Assembly: GCF_003590095.1 (NCBI RefSeq) | Contig: NC_039491.1 | Coordinates: 6,820,001-6,884,000 of the forward strand | Length of the DNA stretch: 64,000 nt | Source of the DNA: Trichoplusia ni | Taxonomy: Eukaryota; Arthropoda; Insecta; Lepidoptera; Noctuidae | Reading direction: 5' to 3' | Shown here: positions 11,255 to 24,625 of the stretch, piece after piece | Position numbering within the stretch: the first letter of the stretch is position 1 | Layout: each line of letters opens with the position of its first letter | The notes under the pieces: generated by a model | The model's database searches: none | What the model saw: only the letters and a program-made list of their open reading frames with translations | What the model was told of the DNA's origin: nothing | Program-made: the position numbers and the translations under genes

Positions 11255-13841
11255 AAAACTTTTTTATTAAAAAAAAGCGTCTGTCAAAGGAATTTAATCC
11301 GTGTGTAGCGGGGTAACACAAACGTTTAAGTCACATACACAAAGATACCCAGGCTAATGACAAGTATTCGAGGATTATACTTCGCTTGTCCTGTACGAGA
11401 ATCGATCCAGCGATATGTCTGGCTCATTTGGTCTATATGAAAAAGTGACACCATACAGTGTATGTTTATGATCGTAATTTTATTTCACAGTTTTATAGAC
11501 CTACGAACCGCGACCTTGATGTTATACATTTTGTCGTAACCGTGAATTACAGCTATTACTTTACTTTCTATTACTTAGATATGAACGGTACGTAAGTATG
11601 TGAAGTAATGAAAAGATGACCTTGATAAGCGTTTTTGTTATGTAACACAAAAATATTGAAACCTTTTTTTTTTCAATGTTATTGCGCCTTTTCAGACAAG
11701 AATACTAATTGAATATACCTTTGAGGTTTAGCAGTTCGAACACATATGTTGAAATTGAAATAGAGTTTTTACATCACATCAGTCTACCTACGTCCGCAGT
11801 TATACATAAGCTTCCCCAAATGAATACAAACGTGGGCAATCTTTGTCAATGATAAATTAAAACTCAATTTTGTTTCTTACTCTATAAGACTTAGGTGTCA
11901 TCTATTTTTAGAACACAAGATCATAGATTATGAATTTGGCTGCTCTACAATTTAACATTTACTATTAATAAAAATAATTTTACTTCAGAGACACCATCTG
12001 TAGCGGACTCTCAACAAGGCGTTACCTTTTATGTTATTTATAGAGCATGTGACACAGCACTTAAGACACTCTAATAAGTGTGACATTAATACCGCGTAAT
12101 TGCCTCACATTGCAACTTAAAGCACTTGCTCGTACAAACACAACTTGAGTAGCTTGCAGGTAGGTATATACAAGTACATATATACATTATGAAGGGAAAG
12201 AGTATCGAGAGGTTTTCACGCGTGCAGTTTGTAGAGCCCTTGGCTCGGGGGCGCGGAGCGCATGGCCACTTTTACCGTGAGTGCAGGCTATGGCATCGAG
12301 CTGCAAAATACCACATCATGTCTAAAATGCCCGATAGGATAGACTTCCAGCATACAAATATTTATGTACCGCATAAAGTTATTGGTACCTTAATTGTTCT
12401 CCGAACATGTTTCATACGTTAAGAAACGAAAAAAAAAGAGGAGAAGAATCAAAATCAAATACTGCTAAACTTTCACTTTAAAAGATGTAAACATGTTGTT
12501 GTGAAGGCACTTACGAAATAAATTATTAAGTACAAATACAAAGCTGCTTAAAGTCAATATTTTTTCATAAAAAATATATATACATTTTACCTAAACCTTT
12601 TAAACTAAATATATCTGAAAGGAAAATTTTATCACGTGAGGCATATACGAAACTTCAATTATTGTGCATTGTGGTAAAATTCCTTGCATTGTCGGAGACG
12701 GTAGTTCGTACTGTCCGGCACACAGAGGGCTGAGTTGAGGCACACAATGGGCTCTGGGGACACGTCACGTTGTGCACGTGCCTTGACAATTGTCTGATTA
12801 GGATCTCACGCTCCGCCTTTAACCTAGCTCAATGTATTTGCTGATTGATGCACCTGAGTTCATTATTTGATTGTCAGTTCCAATTTATTTAGTACACTTT
12901 AAAGTGCTTGTAAGGATAGAGATTTTATATCTTTTTATGACGATTTATGTTATATACAGCATAATACAATGCGCGACTTGCAATGTCTTTGTAATAGTTT
13001 CGACTTAAATCGGATCGATTTTATGAGTTTCAGAGGAATGTAGCCTGTGATATTTAATTCAAAAAGTAAGTATTTTCATTCAATGACTGATTTATTAGAC
13101 AGAAAGTTTATTTGTTTCTTGAATACAAAATGACTTACATATCTGCAACAGGTACATAATCAAGAAAATATATTTATTATTTTTTGGATTGTAATTAAAA
13201 CGCTGTTTACTATAAATTAAATAGGTTTATTTCTAGGCTATAAGATATTTGTACGCTGGCTGAATATTATGCCCTGTGATCATGTCATTTTCCATCCTAC
13301 TTTCAATGCAAAACTCAGCTTTTTTTATATTAGCTATAATACAAATATGCTGTGACATCAGTCATGTCTCACAAATACCGGAGATTTACTCGACGACTCT
13401 ACAAAACCTTAATGACCGCCCGTAAGGACGGTCTAGACCCTTTCCCTAAGTATTGTAATTATATATTATGTATTCATTATTGTTATGCTATGCATAATCA
13501 TAATCGTTATGCTATTGAATGGTTAAAAATGTTTTTCAAAATATCATTACTTACATTATCATTTTCATAGCGCATTTCGAAAAACGAAACTTTTCTTATA
13601 AACACTTTTTTATTTGGTAAAACAACAATATTGAATAATATGTTTCATTATGTATTTTTATTATGAAGATATAATGATACATCGAGCTGCTGGCGAATAG
13701 TTTCGAATTTGTAATAATGCAAGAACTCTACCTACATAAGAACGCAACCCTATTCTATGCCATTATAATCGGCTTCCAGCCTTCTAATAATAAACTTCAT
13801 TCGCTGCTCCACTCAATATCAATACTAGTTATTGCTGTTTT
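11255..13841. other. Gene-free stretch with GC-richer islands
   Basis: No gene is recognised. A plus-strand frame at 12189-12422 covers a GC-richer patch (12230-12320) and reads GRGAHGHFYRECRLWHRAAK, family unknown. The island 12690-12830 contains CACGTCACGTTGTGCACGTG and no ORF; it could be regulatory. At 13364-13450 a short frame reads MSHKYRRFTRRLYKTLMTAR, which is coding-like for about 30 codons after a weak AG acceptor and then decays into AT-rich translation. Confidence 0.35.
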
Positions 13842-14159
13842 TCAATCTACGTTATGTTGTAGCTTTAAAACGGGGACCTCTACGACTTTTAAATTGAGTG
13901 AGTCTTTTTCCGTCGAGCAATAAATGTAAATCACGTCATTGAATGAACTATATTGGACAGTGTGCCCATTGAATGCAGTTGGTGCATTGTAAGCACAATG
14001 CTTCGCGCTGAATTCATTCGCTATTGAATCACTTTTCGATTGTCCCCAACTTCGACGTTTTTGCATACATTTCATGAACAAACTTCCGTTTACCTGTATG
14101 TTATGAGTTAGCTTGTTAACTGGTTTTGCGGCAATTTTAAAACTTATGCTAGGTAACAC
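13842..14159 (-). other. Unassigned 105-codon ORF
   Basis: This minus-strand frame has a more balanced amino-acid mix than most frames here, for example KRRSWGQSKSDSIANEFSAK and NAPTAFNGHTVQYSSFND. It shows no signal peptide, no membrane segment and no motif that I know. No convincing splice sites define an exon. It may be chance or a decayed coding fragment. Confidence 0.15.
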
Positions 14160-17100
14160 AGGGTATATTGTTATATTGATAGCTAGTTGATTTTATGATC
14201 ATTTAATTTACATGTTAACTGTCTATTTCACTTTTTTTTAACATAAAATGTGTTTTTCTATAATTTCATCAAATAATGAAAAAAAGGCTTTTATTATTAT
14301 GCCTCACTTGCTTTGTCGAATTAAAATCATCTCAGTATTTTTACTAATACAATATGCACATAAAAGTAGGCCTACTTTTGCATATTGTATGTATAGTCGA
14401 ATTAAAATACTCTTTCAGCCAATTGTTGCGTAATTTTGTTTTTCCTTAGTGTGTAACGTAAACATTCAATAATTTGTTAAAGAACAAAATATAAAAGAAT
14501 TCGATTGCCCATTCTATGAAAATTGAATGAGCTAGAAAGCAATGAAATTACAGTGATCTTATTTGAATTGATAGGAAAAGTAACAAAGAAAATTACCATC
14601 AACATGGAACTATGAAATGAAACGACGGCTTTGTTGTGGTATTAGCAGATTAGCGTGAATTATTTTATATAATTTTCCGAATAATATGCATTTCATCGTA
14701 TACTTATAGCCCGGTGAATGTTAATGTAAGACAATTTAATATTTAACTGTTTCAATAAATTGGTTCATTCAAAAGTACCACAATGAATCATATTTTTGTA
14801 TATTTCTTGCCTCCCCTATGTATAAAGTAGCCACAAAGACATTTGTAATATTAAACCAAGAAAAACCTCATAACAAACACAATTCAAACATCATTCCGGC
14901 AAATAAGAAATAAATCTTGTCGGGGAAAGAAACTTAGTAATTCGTAGCTTCATGATTCAGGGGTGTCCGTTACATGGGCAGCTCCCGGCGGACAGCCACG
15001 GAATATTAACTCAGAATAGGATAAAAATGGCGCCAGCCGTCCTCGGCTCAGGTGACAGACGAATTTGACGTTGGTAATTTGACGCCTTTATCCGGGTCAC
15101 CTTCCCAAGGAATAGAGGACACCCTGTATTAGCCAGCCGCCATGCTTTGCATAAATAAACTTCGACATTCGTTTGTCTATACCATACCTACAACAAAACG
15201 AATTCCAACACAGTCATTTCGGTGAAAGCGGCAATTTATTAAGTCAATTAGTTAGTAAGTATACCCAAAATAGTTAAATGAAAATTGTTTTATCGTGAAC
15301 GATAAATATGCATTGTATGCTGCAGTAATACTTTTAAGCGCCTCAATAAATCTCTGTTTTTCATGTTCGGCATAAATGGTAAAAATTAAGTTGGTTCTCT
15401 ACAGAATGAAATTGATAAATTCGCTGCTCGCAAAAACCTTTGAATGGAAAATAATTTTTCATTACAAATTCGAAATTTTAATAAGAGAATACTCGTTCAT
15501 GAATGAATAAGGATGGGGAGCAATAAAAGTAATTAGAAAGAAAAGAGTGAAACTTGGCTGCAGGCCCGCATTAGGCCGACTTAGTGCCTGCCGCGCAGAA
15601 AACTTGTAGCAATTAATGTGAGGGGGTGTATCAGAGCGGTCCAATCGTATCGGACACTAACAACTTACACTTAATGTGGTTTTGGTCAACTTAAGTTAGT
15701 TGAGATGCCATTACCGTTTTGTATATTACTCACGACGAAGCGTGATTAAGGTGTAGGTCCTTCGGCATCTATCATCATTATAGTTTGAATGTTTTAATAC
15801 AATTTTAGATATCAGCTCTTATTAAATCAACTGAAGGACTAGACTTAATCTTACGATACATACCCAAAATAAAGATAAAAATTTGTAAAGTAAAACTTTC
15901 TAGAAATAATTTATTCTTTGTTTTCTCTTAAAATGGGCATTATTTTTGTCACAGTAATATTTAATAGATGAAGTTTAATTGCCTGCTTTTGTTTTTCGTT
16001 TCTGAAAAACTTTAAGAATAATTTTGCTAAGCGTTGATTAACTCATGAATATGTATTTATTTTTATAAGTAATCAAAAGTAAGTGAATATCATTTTAATA
16101 ATTAATAATATTTTAATTCGAGGAAAAGATGTCCATTAAATAAATTAATTACTTTTTAAGGGAGGTTAGAAATCTTTTGATTGTGGATGTAACGTAGCTG
16201 GACCTTTTGAATAAATTTGTATAAATTCTGAAAGACACGGCCTACAGATACGTATACTAATATACAACCTAATATTAATTCGAAAAAACAAACGTCTTAC
16301 TATATCGTAGTATATATTAAATCGTATTTCAAAAACCTGGGGCAAAGAAAATATCCGTTAAAAAAATATACAGAATAATCACAGATGATAACTTTTCATA
16401 CATATTTAAGTGAGATAATATTTCGAATCCGTAAAAATAATTTCAAGCAATTGAATATTCTGACGCAATTTTCATATTTAATGTTCGCAGTAAAAAGTAG
16501 ACGTGAAAGTCTTGTTTAATTTAGCAAATATACACATTTTTTACAAATTCAATAAGCGATACCAAATGAATTAAAGACAATTTCCACATAATATTCTGTG
16601 AATTGTGTTCAATGGAACAAACTATTTCCTGAACTCAGTTCTTTTTTTATTGTGAATTACGCTATTATAACCAAGGAAAGATTATAAACGCAGGTAATAC
16701 AGAATGATGTGGCGTTCAAGAAAAATAAGGGGTGACGTAAAATGTATCAAAGTCAAAGATCGAGAAGTTTTTTCGGCACATTTCATAAATTTTATTACGT
16801 ACTACACGAGAGGCCTTCATCGTTTCGGATCAGCGATAATCCCATTACATTTCCAGTTTCGGCAATTTGAGTGCCGTCTTCATGGCAATAAAAAGTTATT
16901 ATTGAAACCCAGGTGAGAGCGCTCTACTGGACCCCTCATCTTTAAAGTTACCGACGAATTTCGATTCGACGAGAGAAATTATTCTATTCAACAACTTGAC
17001 TCGAAAAGAGCCGAGGAACTAATCAATAATGGAGCAATTAACTTAATGGCACTGATTATTTTTGAAAGGGATAAAAATAATGCTCATTTGTTTTTTACTT

Positions 17101-17961
17101 GGCTGTGATTTTTGTCCGTTTAGCGTATCATAAACAAGTCAACGCCGGACGTGTACATAGGAGCGTGCTGTGCTTTTACAACTATTTTCGCAGATAAGTA
17201 TCGTAGCTGTCCACCCATCGCTTGATTTATGGAGCCTGCTAAATATAACCGACGTAACAAGAACTCTCCTATTTTAAACATTTTCTAGTTATTGAATGAA
17301 CTCGAGAGGGGAACATCGGGATCTTGGTTGCCTGGTGGGTAGATATCGCAAGGATGGCGAGTCATCTCACGCAGTTCGGGAAAAGTAAAGAAACGTGATT
17401 TAGCTAATATAATTCTCTTTTATAATTTCGGGATGAAAAGCATGATTTGTCACATTCATGTTTCGAGAAACTACATTTCATGAAATGGTAATTTTTTTTG
17501 TTTTAATTTTGTAGTTTAGTAATGCGCTGACCCAATTTCCTGACTTCTTGATAGAATCTTTTAAATCTAATCTAGATTCGAAAACAAATTATAGCATGTT
17601 TCAGTCTTGTCTGTATATCGGAAGCATCAAATACTTTGGCAGTGAGTTTCGAAGCGATTTTTCCCCAAAAAAGTCTGATTGAATTCAACTCACAACCAAG
17701 CGTTGATGGCTTTTAGTCTACGAGACTATGCAGGGAACAGGATTACAGTGTACGTACATGCAGGCCTTTCGTCGAGTTTATTTTTCTGTCGGTTTTAGTT
17801 TTTAAGATAACAATACGAGAGATACGGCTTAAATGGAATGCGGGTACCGGTCTCTATGGCTTATTGTGATGCGTTTAACATGTCTACACTACGGATTATA
17901 ACTTGTTTCAATGATTAGCTTAATTTGTACTATTTGAAAATTTTGTTTACTATTATTGCCA
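14160..17961. other. Gene-free stretch with two GC-richer islands
   Basis: No gene is recognised. Island 14950-15140 contains CAGCTCCCGGCGGACAGCC and ATGGCGCCAGCCGTCCTCGG, and island 15545-15650 contains GGCCGACTTAGTGCCTGCCG. Neither carries a long ORF, and both would fit conserved non-coding or regulatory DNA. The frame at 16704-16916 looks like chance. Other sequence is AT-rich. Confidence 0.45.
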
Positions 17962-18030
17962 CTCAGTGCTATACTGGAAGAACCCTGCGCCCAGCAGCGG
18001 AACGTATAAATAAGTATAGGCTGGTACTAA
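17962..18030 (+). mobile_element. Possible LINE 3' tail fragment
   Basis: AGAACCCTGCGCCCAGCAGC followed by GGAACGTATAAATAAG and TATAGGCTGGTA resembles the 3' end of RTE-type LINEs in moths, which carry a CC(C/A)AGCAGTGGGACGT...ATAGGCTG block. No reverse transcriptase sequence is present upstream, so this is at most a heavily 5'-truncated copy. Assignment is from remembered pattern only. Confidence 0.35.
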
Positions 18031-20430
18031 ATTATTATCAAAAATTTATTGTTAATAGTAGGCATCGCACCGGATTTCTGTTGTCGTGTTATATTTTGTA
18101 CTAGCGACCCCCTCGGCTTTGGATGGGAGCAATGGTAATATACCTACACTAGAGAATGTCTCTAACGTTAAGGATTCATCGCTGCATCGTAATGTGAAAC
18201 TTTTTTTATAGCCCAGCTATTGCTGTTACCACGTTCAATTATCGTTGAGTTTTTAAAAACTGGGAAACCAAGTCATAATTTGTATTCTAAATCAAATCAA
18301 ATTTTAAAGCGCCAAACAATATTAAAGTTACATGCAAATTAAATTGAATAGATGATGTAATATATTGTATTCAAAAAGCCGGTTAATACGACCGCGTCCC
18401 CACCGAACATAATTACGTTAACACATTTTAGTGGAAGTAATAGTCAAATAAAACATAAATTAAATAATGTTTGTTCTAGCTTAACCACGAAAATAGCATG
18501 ATTTGCATAATTTACTGTGGCTAAAGAGTAAATTAATTTCTGTAGTCGCTGGTAAAATAAACCAGCGCAATCTGAGCCAAGTCTCTCGATGTTTTCACAA
18601 GGAAAATATCCTCAGCAACGAAAAACTTCATCTGCAACTTTTTCTTTTTCCCTTATTAGCTTCCCGCTCTTAACTAAGATTCTTCTGCTTTTTCTCAAAT
18701 TTAATTTCGCATTTGTTTCAAGAAACTCAGTGTTTCATATTTTAAGTACAGTAAAGCTTTATCTTATAATAATAGTGGACTTCGTTATTCAAAGTTTGTT
18801 GTCTTTGTTCGACTAAAGTTATCGGTTTAGTTTCGAAGTGAGAAATAGTTTAGTTATTTAAAATTACAAACTGGCTCTCGGGTTTAGTAGAACATTGGGT
18901 TGCTAAGTTGGTTAGCTTACAGTTTCACTATTTTGTTTTTTAATAATTTACCGGGATATTATTAATCAGGTTTAAAGTGTTAAATAAAATGTATAAAAAC
19001 CTAAAACGTTTTAAATCAGAAATATTTATGAATGATCATTAAATCCATATTACTTTATAATTATAAAGACAGTAAGAACGTATTACAATTTCAAAAGGCA
19101 CGACACAAAGGATGTTCGTTTGAATACAATCAGAAACTTAAAGTCTGTGCTCGACCCTTAAAGATCCCAACTGCGGGCTCTCACCTCTTCAGGTAATATT
19201 ATTACCGTTGTGGAAAAGAGACAACGCTCTACACCAAGTAACGCTGTCCTGCTCCCACAACCGTCATTATATCACTTTACGAGGTGGTAGGCTTTCTGTA
19301 CTCATCAAAATTAATCTTTGAGAATTTCACCGTGTTCAAATCGTTTTGATAAACAAATAAATAAGGATTATAAGTACAGAAACCGAATAAATAGAATACA
19401 TTGCGAAAATTACGCAGAAATGTTTTACTCAGGTAGAGGTACTTTAGAAATGTTTTGTATAAATGGATGGGAAAGTTGTATTGTGATGTTTTAACAAAAA
19501 CATATTTTTTTCCAATATGAACATTTTGAGATAGGTGTCAAAATTGTTTTGATTTTATGCTCTATAACGTCTTTTATCGACCTTGGATTCGAATTCTAAG
19601 TTATCGATAGAGTTGATCTATATCTTTAAACCGATTTTTTTGGTGTTGTTAGAATATGTTTATAAAAAGAGTGTTGATATTTGATTGCGACACTTAAAAA
19701 GTATTGTGACTTAATGAAATCGGCGTCATACATAAAAACCTGGCCCTATTGAGGATATGTTTTTTCAAATCGGTGAAAAACATCTACATAATATGTGGTC
19801 TCGAATGTGATTGGAACTTTTGCACTAATTTTCCCTCGTTTTCTTAATGAGTTAAAACGGAATATAGTTTTGAAGTAACTAGTTAGTATATTACCCTTAC
19901 GTATGTACGATTCACGAATTAACTTTATAACTTCCAAATACTTATTAAGCAAACTTCTACATGAGAATCATATAAAGTTAGATGTTCAAAACATACACGT
20001 AACATCTCAAAATGTTTCTTTAATCTAGTTTCTGCGTTCGGCATTAGTCAAGAACATAAATTATTCTTACCTTCGTTTGCTTTATTCAAGTTGTGGCAGA
20101 AGAGCCTTGATACGGATAAGTACGTACCTATTAACTTTGTGAGATGCTGAGAAATAATAAATGTATGTGCGAATATTAAAATCAAAGCTCTGCTTCGCTA
20201 ATGTGCGTAAAATTACGTAGTATGAATTTACGCGTAATTTTGCTTTCAAACAGGTAATAAAGCTATCGCAAGTAAGTATACCATATATTATTCAATTGTT
20301 TTCTCATACTAGATTCTACACCATCCGAAACAATATAGCGCTTTTTACGCATATTCATTTAGTTATATAACTATAGGATATACCTGTATAGGATATGATG
20401 AAACAAACTGACACCCTGACCTTTTTTTTT
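18031..20430. other. Gene-free stretch
   Basis: No recognisable gene. The frames at 18589-18816 (+) and 19746-19952 (-) are phenylalanine-, leucine- or lysine-rich AT translations and probably chance. Near 20370-20398 there is a 15-base-spaced direct repeat of TATAGGATAT. Confidence 0.5.
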
Positions 20431-20464
20431 GGAAGGGGGTAATCCTTATAGACACCCACTCATG

Positions 20465-20653
20465 TCACCTTGTTGCCGCTTCATTCTGTGACATCACGGT
20501 TTCCCAGAAGGAGGCCAATGCATCCCACGCCGCCCGGTTGTCGATCGCTGCAGCAGCGACAACCGGCAACTTGGCGACATCCACTCCACCCAGCGCAGAC
20601 ACAAGTTCGACGCGAGGCTCCGCAAAGACCGGAGTGACAACGTGACCTGACAT
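20465..20653 (-). CDS. GC-rich coding-like segment, unassigned
   Basis: This is the strongest compositional anomaly in the window. It is mostly G+C in third positions and encodes 62 residues rich in alanine and valine, including VELVSALGGVDVAKLPVVAA and AWDALASFWETVMSQNEAAT. On the minus strand TATGCAG ends at 20660, giving a plausible acceptor, and CAAG|GTGACA at 20469/20468 is a good donor, so 20469-20659 could be one exon with its start codon at 20653. TGA lies six bases upstream of the ATG, in frame. Alternatively it is a fragment of a GC-rich transposable-element protein, perhaps Gag-like; I cannot confirm either. A run of nine A residues lies on the same strand about 40 bases downstream. 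Confidence 0.4.
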   Translation of the reverse strand: MSGHVVTPVFAEPRVELVSALGGVDVAKLPVVAAAAIDNRAAWDALASFWETVMSQNEAATR

Positions 20654-20659
20654 CTTTCA

Positions 20660-23634
20660 CTGCATAATTGGTAATTAATTTAAAAAAATGGTTTCACAAT
20701 GAATTCCCGCCCTTAGCATATTGAGGCTTGTTTTTTATAGCTAATACTTTTTGAAACGAATTTGTTTTAAAATCTTCACTCGTTTGAAATCAATAGTGGA
20801 GATTCTCTTGTAACTTTAGCTTGGTAAAAATAAAGTTACCGATAAATAAAACTATAACACACGGTTGAATAGACACATCGATACTATTAGGTTTCCATAT
20901 TTGGCATTTGGCAGCGGAACCCGGTAACGGAAACTGGCCTCTACAAACATTGTGAATTTATGGCGATAAGCAACGAAAACAACAGCATGGTTACCATTTA
21001 ACCAATTATTTAGTTTCAATAGCCCTGATATACTGAAAGCAATTTTACAGAAGAAAAAACCTTATTTTGCGTATTGGGACTCAATGATCTATTAGTACTT
21101 ACCAAAAGCGCATCTATATTCTAGGCTTCTCTCGTTATTTACTTTAATAACTAAGTGTTGAAAGTTGTTTTAAAGACCTTACTAAAACAATTTTGTTTCA
21201 TAATAAGATCACTTTAATTTTTATCTGATGTACTGCTTCGATTTGTATCATCCTTCATCTTTGAATTCATAGTAAATAAAAACCGTTCGATTAGAGTTTG
21301 AAGGTCAGCAAAAAAAATGACCAATATAATTAGATTTTTAAGCTACAGTACTCTAATGATCTAGCAACTTTTCGGATAAACTTTAAAAATCATCAACTCC
21401 TTCCACTTTGAGTTTATTGGAAGGGAATATCCGAGTCTTGAAGCCTAGTATAGTTAAAACATTCCCTTTAAAAATACGTGCACTTTGTAAATCCGTTTGT
21501 GTTTACAGTTTTTTGTTGCTGGCTGTACCGTGAATTATACCTATCTACACTTGATATAGGATAGGGCGGAACTAGTGGCAGAGTACACCAAACAGAGATA
21601 ACGAGCTCGAAATATTGGGTTGTTATTTTATTTATTTTCATGATATGACTCTTGTTAGTTCGACATTTCGTTTCGTTAGCTAACTTTATTATACATCGCG
21701 TTTAAACAGACCGCAGCAATATTTGAAATAGAACTTTTTGTGCATAGAAAAATAACTTTTTTTGAGAAGGTTATGCTTTCTGCAAAATAGAAAAGAGCTT
21801 TATCATTTAAAATGATTGATCTGACCGAGAATTTTATGGAACGACCAAACTTTTCTTTTTCGGAATGCGGTTGGCTGTTATCTAAATTCGGAATACCATT
21901 TATCAGAAAAAAAAACCATAATAGTTCTTGATAGGATAGGAGGGAAAACAACTATCCTAGGTGGGAAGGATTGGGTCATAGGTATTGTCTGTAAACTCCG
22001 GTTAATACACAGTTTGATCCAAGCTCAACCCCACCTTCATTTTCCTACTTTAAATTATCACTTAACACAAAAAAGTTAAACTATTCCGTTCAGTAAACAA
22101 CCGAGCCTGGAAATAAATGTAAGAAAATAGTTGTTATAAATGATGTTTACGTAAAACAGCATCTTTTAAATTGTTCACTGATCCAATCGTAGAAGCAATG
22201 TATACTTATCAATATTTATCCTGTCGCAGGAAAGGACGTAGCGATGCAATTCAAAAGCACTGAATGTACGTTTACTGATCGCATAAAGGTTGTACGCCGC
22301 GGAGGATATCAAAAACACACTGGCGTAAAGGAACTCACAACAGCCGTTTATTTAAAAGTTTGGCTTTAAATTTCCAATTATAAGGCCATCTAATAAACAT
22401 GTCTAAGTGATACAGTAAAACAAAGTAACGACATCACTCAGCGACACAATTACCATTAGCGTCGGTTTTATTGTGACAACTTAAATCACGTGGCACCCTC
22501 GTCTTGCGCTGTTCTAATTTCCAGTTAAACTCAAGTGGCCAAAACAGGAAACATTCCGCTAATGATGATTTTAAAAACGTTGTATAAAACAAGGGAAATG
22601 CAGAATACGCCTCGTTACAGTCTACTGCCTCTCGTAGCGGGTAACAGTTCAAATAAAACGAAATGAAATCGCACACACGAAGCCGGCAGGGAATCTACCG
22701 CCCTATAAAAGCTACCTATATTTATTATGTTTCGTATTGCCACTATTATAAGACTACGATGGCAATACATGTCGAGCTATATATTACTGGATAGGCGATC
22801 GATTTAGAATTTACTATGGACTTTTATTAAATTTAATTTTGTTCTATTTTGAAACGTTGGACTGGTCGGTCTAAAGCTTCTGGGATAAAGTTCTTTGTTG
22901 CGATGCTTTGGAGTTTCGTTTTAACGTCACTAACAGGACAGAGCCTTCGGTAATAAGGTGTCCGATTGTACATAAATAGAATTGGCTTTGTCTGCAGAAA
23001 AAGACTCGTTGGTAGACACGTAAGTTTTCCTTGTGCAATAAAATTCCTATATATTTTTGGACTTGACGCTGTCGATGGTGTTATGGTTAGACGCCGCTCC
23101 GTAAGAAGTTATTCACCGTCATTAGGCCTGATACTGAAGAATATTTTGTAATATAAGTTCTGAATTTGTCTTAATTAACGGTTGTTAGTTTTCTCAGAAC
23201 ATTAATTTACTGGTACGTATTCCGGGGAGTACGCTACGCAGACTATTTAATTACGTTGAAGTTGAATATGTGTTTATTTTACATTGTACCTAGAATTAAA
23301 CGGGGCTAGATACTAATTTAACGTTGCGTATTTTGATAGCTCGACTAGATAGGAGATAAAATTAGGTACTATACTTAGAATTATTAGAAACCGAATACAG
23401 GTAACAAGCAAATTTTCGATGACGGGATCTATCTTAAGCTTTGATATGTATTATATTGTTACTGGGTTGGTGGTCTAGCAAAATCCGGGTTCTCTTTTCA
23501 ACTGTGGGAGTGGTGACCAAAATAACAAGTTACAAATACGATACGTTGCCCGCAAAGCACAGCATTTCAACCCCTTTTCGATACGTTTAGTAAGGTTGGT
23601 ATTGCAACCCCTTGTATAATCGTTTTTTTTTCAG
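20660..23634. other. Gene-free stretch
   Basis: No gene is recognised. Minus-strand frames at 21676-21951 and 22434-22676 are open for 80-90 codons; the latter has a mixed composition (FNWKLEQRKTRVPRDLSCHN) but no known motif and no clear splice sites. The last 20 bases, ending at 23634, form a T-rich tract and AG that resemble a 3' splice site. Confidence 0.4.
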
Positions 23635-23754
23635 TTTCGACCTACACCCTCACGTAAAACCCATTTCACTTCGGCACATTTCAGAAGGGCGACTTCGAAT
23701 GACTTAAATATTTCGGCGGGGTCGTCAAGGCGCTCTGAAGTGCCACTTCGTTGA
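23635..23754 (+). other. Possible exon after a strong splice acceptor
   Basis: TCGTTTTTTTTTCAG ends at 23634, which is a near-ideal polypyrimidine tract plus AG. The following DNA is GC-richer and open for 39 codons, including FRPTPSRKTHFTSAHFRRAT, before TGA at 23752-23754. The variant poly(A) signal ATTAAA occurs near 23827. This would fit a small terminal exon, but no donor partner or homologous protein is known and T-rich tracts are common here. The palindrome GAAGTG C CACTTC (23737-23749) lies within it. Confidence 0.2.
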
Positions 23755-24537
23755 TCTGCCGGACAATTAGTTGTCTAGACATCGTTAAAAGTCCCATTGT
23801 TTTGTTTTGTGCAAGTGTTTCGTCAATTAAAGTCCATTCTTTTTAAATACTTTCAATTATCTTTGATAGGAGGGTAGTTAGACGGTTTTTGTTAAGTCTT
23901 ACTGTAATTTTCATTGTTTTTTTTTGGTGATTAAGTTTCTATTGAAGTATAGTAGAAGGAGATAAGTACAGTAGATTTTTTATTACAACTTTATTTACTA
24001 TGCTAATATACCAAAATACATAATACCACACCTCACAGCAACTAAAGGTATTAATTTTTAGAAAAAAAGAAAACATATTGTGATTATATAAGAATAAAAC
24101 ATTCCAAAACAGATATGACAAACTCGAAGATAATCTTAGCAATGTAAACACACAACTGCCGGTACTTACGTAGATAAACTTGACGTAAGCTAAACGAGTC
24201 CCCTCTAATTGAACTCAACAACGGTTAATTACTAACGTACCTACGCCTTCGGACCATCTTCCAAACTATACACAGTAACACACAAAGCTTCACTGTTAAA
24301 CAACATTCGACTTGAAACGAGTTTAGCATTCAAACTGCTCAAGTTAAACCAATTTAATCGAACTTATTTTAGATCTAGATTGTATTGAGAACTCGCAAGG
24401 TCGTAAAACTTTGTGTGACCATTTGAAAATCTTTTATTTTTTGTTTACTTAGTATGTAAGTTTATACAATCAAAGTTCTGGTTGACGTCTGATGTGAGTT
24501 GAAGATGCAATCTGTGTCTCCTAACTGTTTTTTTAAA
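23755..24537. other. Gene-free stretch
   Basis: AT-rich DNA with no recognisable gene or repeat. The minus-strand frame 23939-24151 is a run of hydrophobic residues and is most likely chance. Confidence 0.5.
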
Positions 24538-24625
24538 GGACTGCACGGATAGCCTTGTGGTTGAGGTCACCACGTCAAACCCACTGTGCATGTCAAGGAT
24601 CAAGTTCCTTAATGTGAGAGGTTTT
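24538..24625 (+). mobile_element. tRNA-derived SINE head
   Basis: An A-box match TAGCCTTGTGG (24550-24560) and a degraded B-box GGATCAAGTTCC (24598-24609) lie at tRNA-like spacing. The order TGCACGGATAGCC, GAGGTCACCACGTCAAACCC resembles a lepidopteran SINE head. It does not fold as a full tRNA with paired acceptor ends, so it is not a functional tRNA gene. The body beyond 24625 is not recognised and the copy is probably old. Confidence 0.5.
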
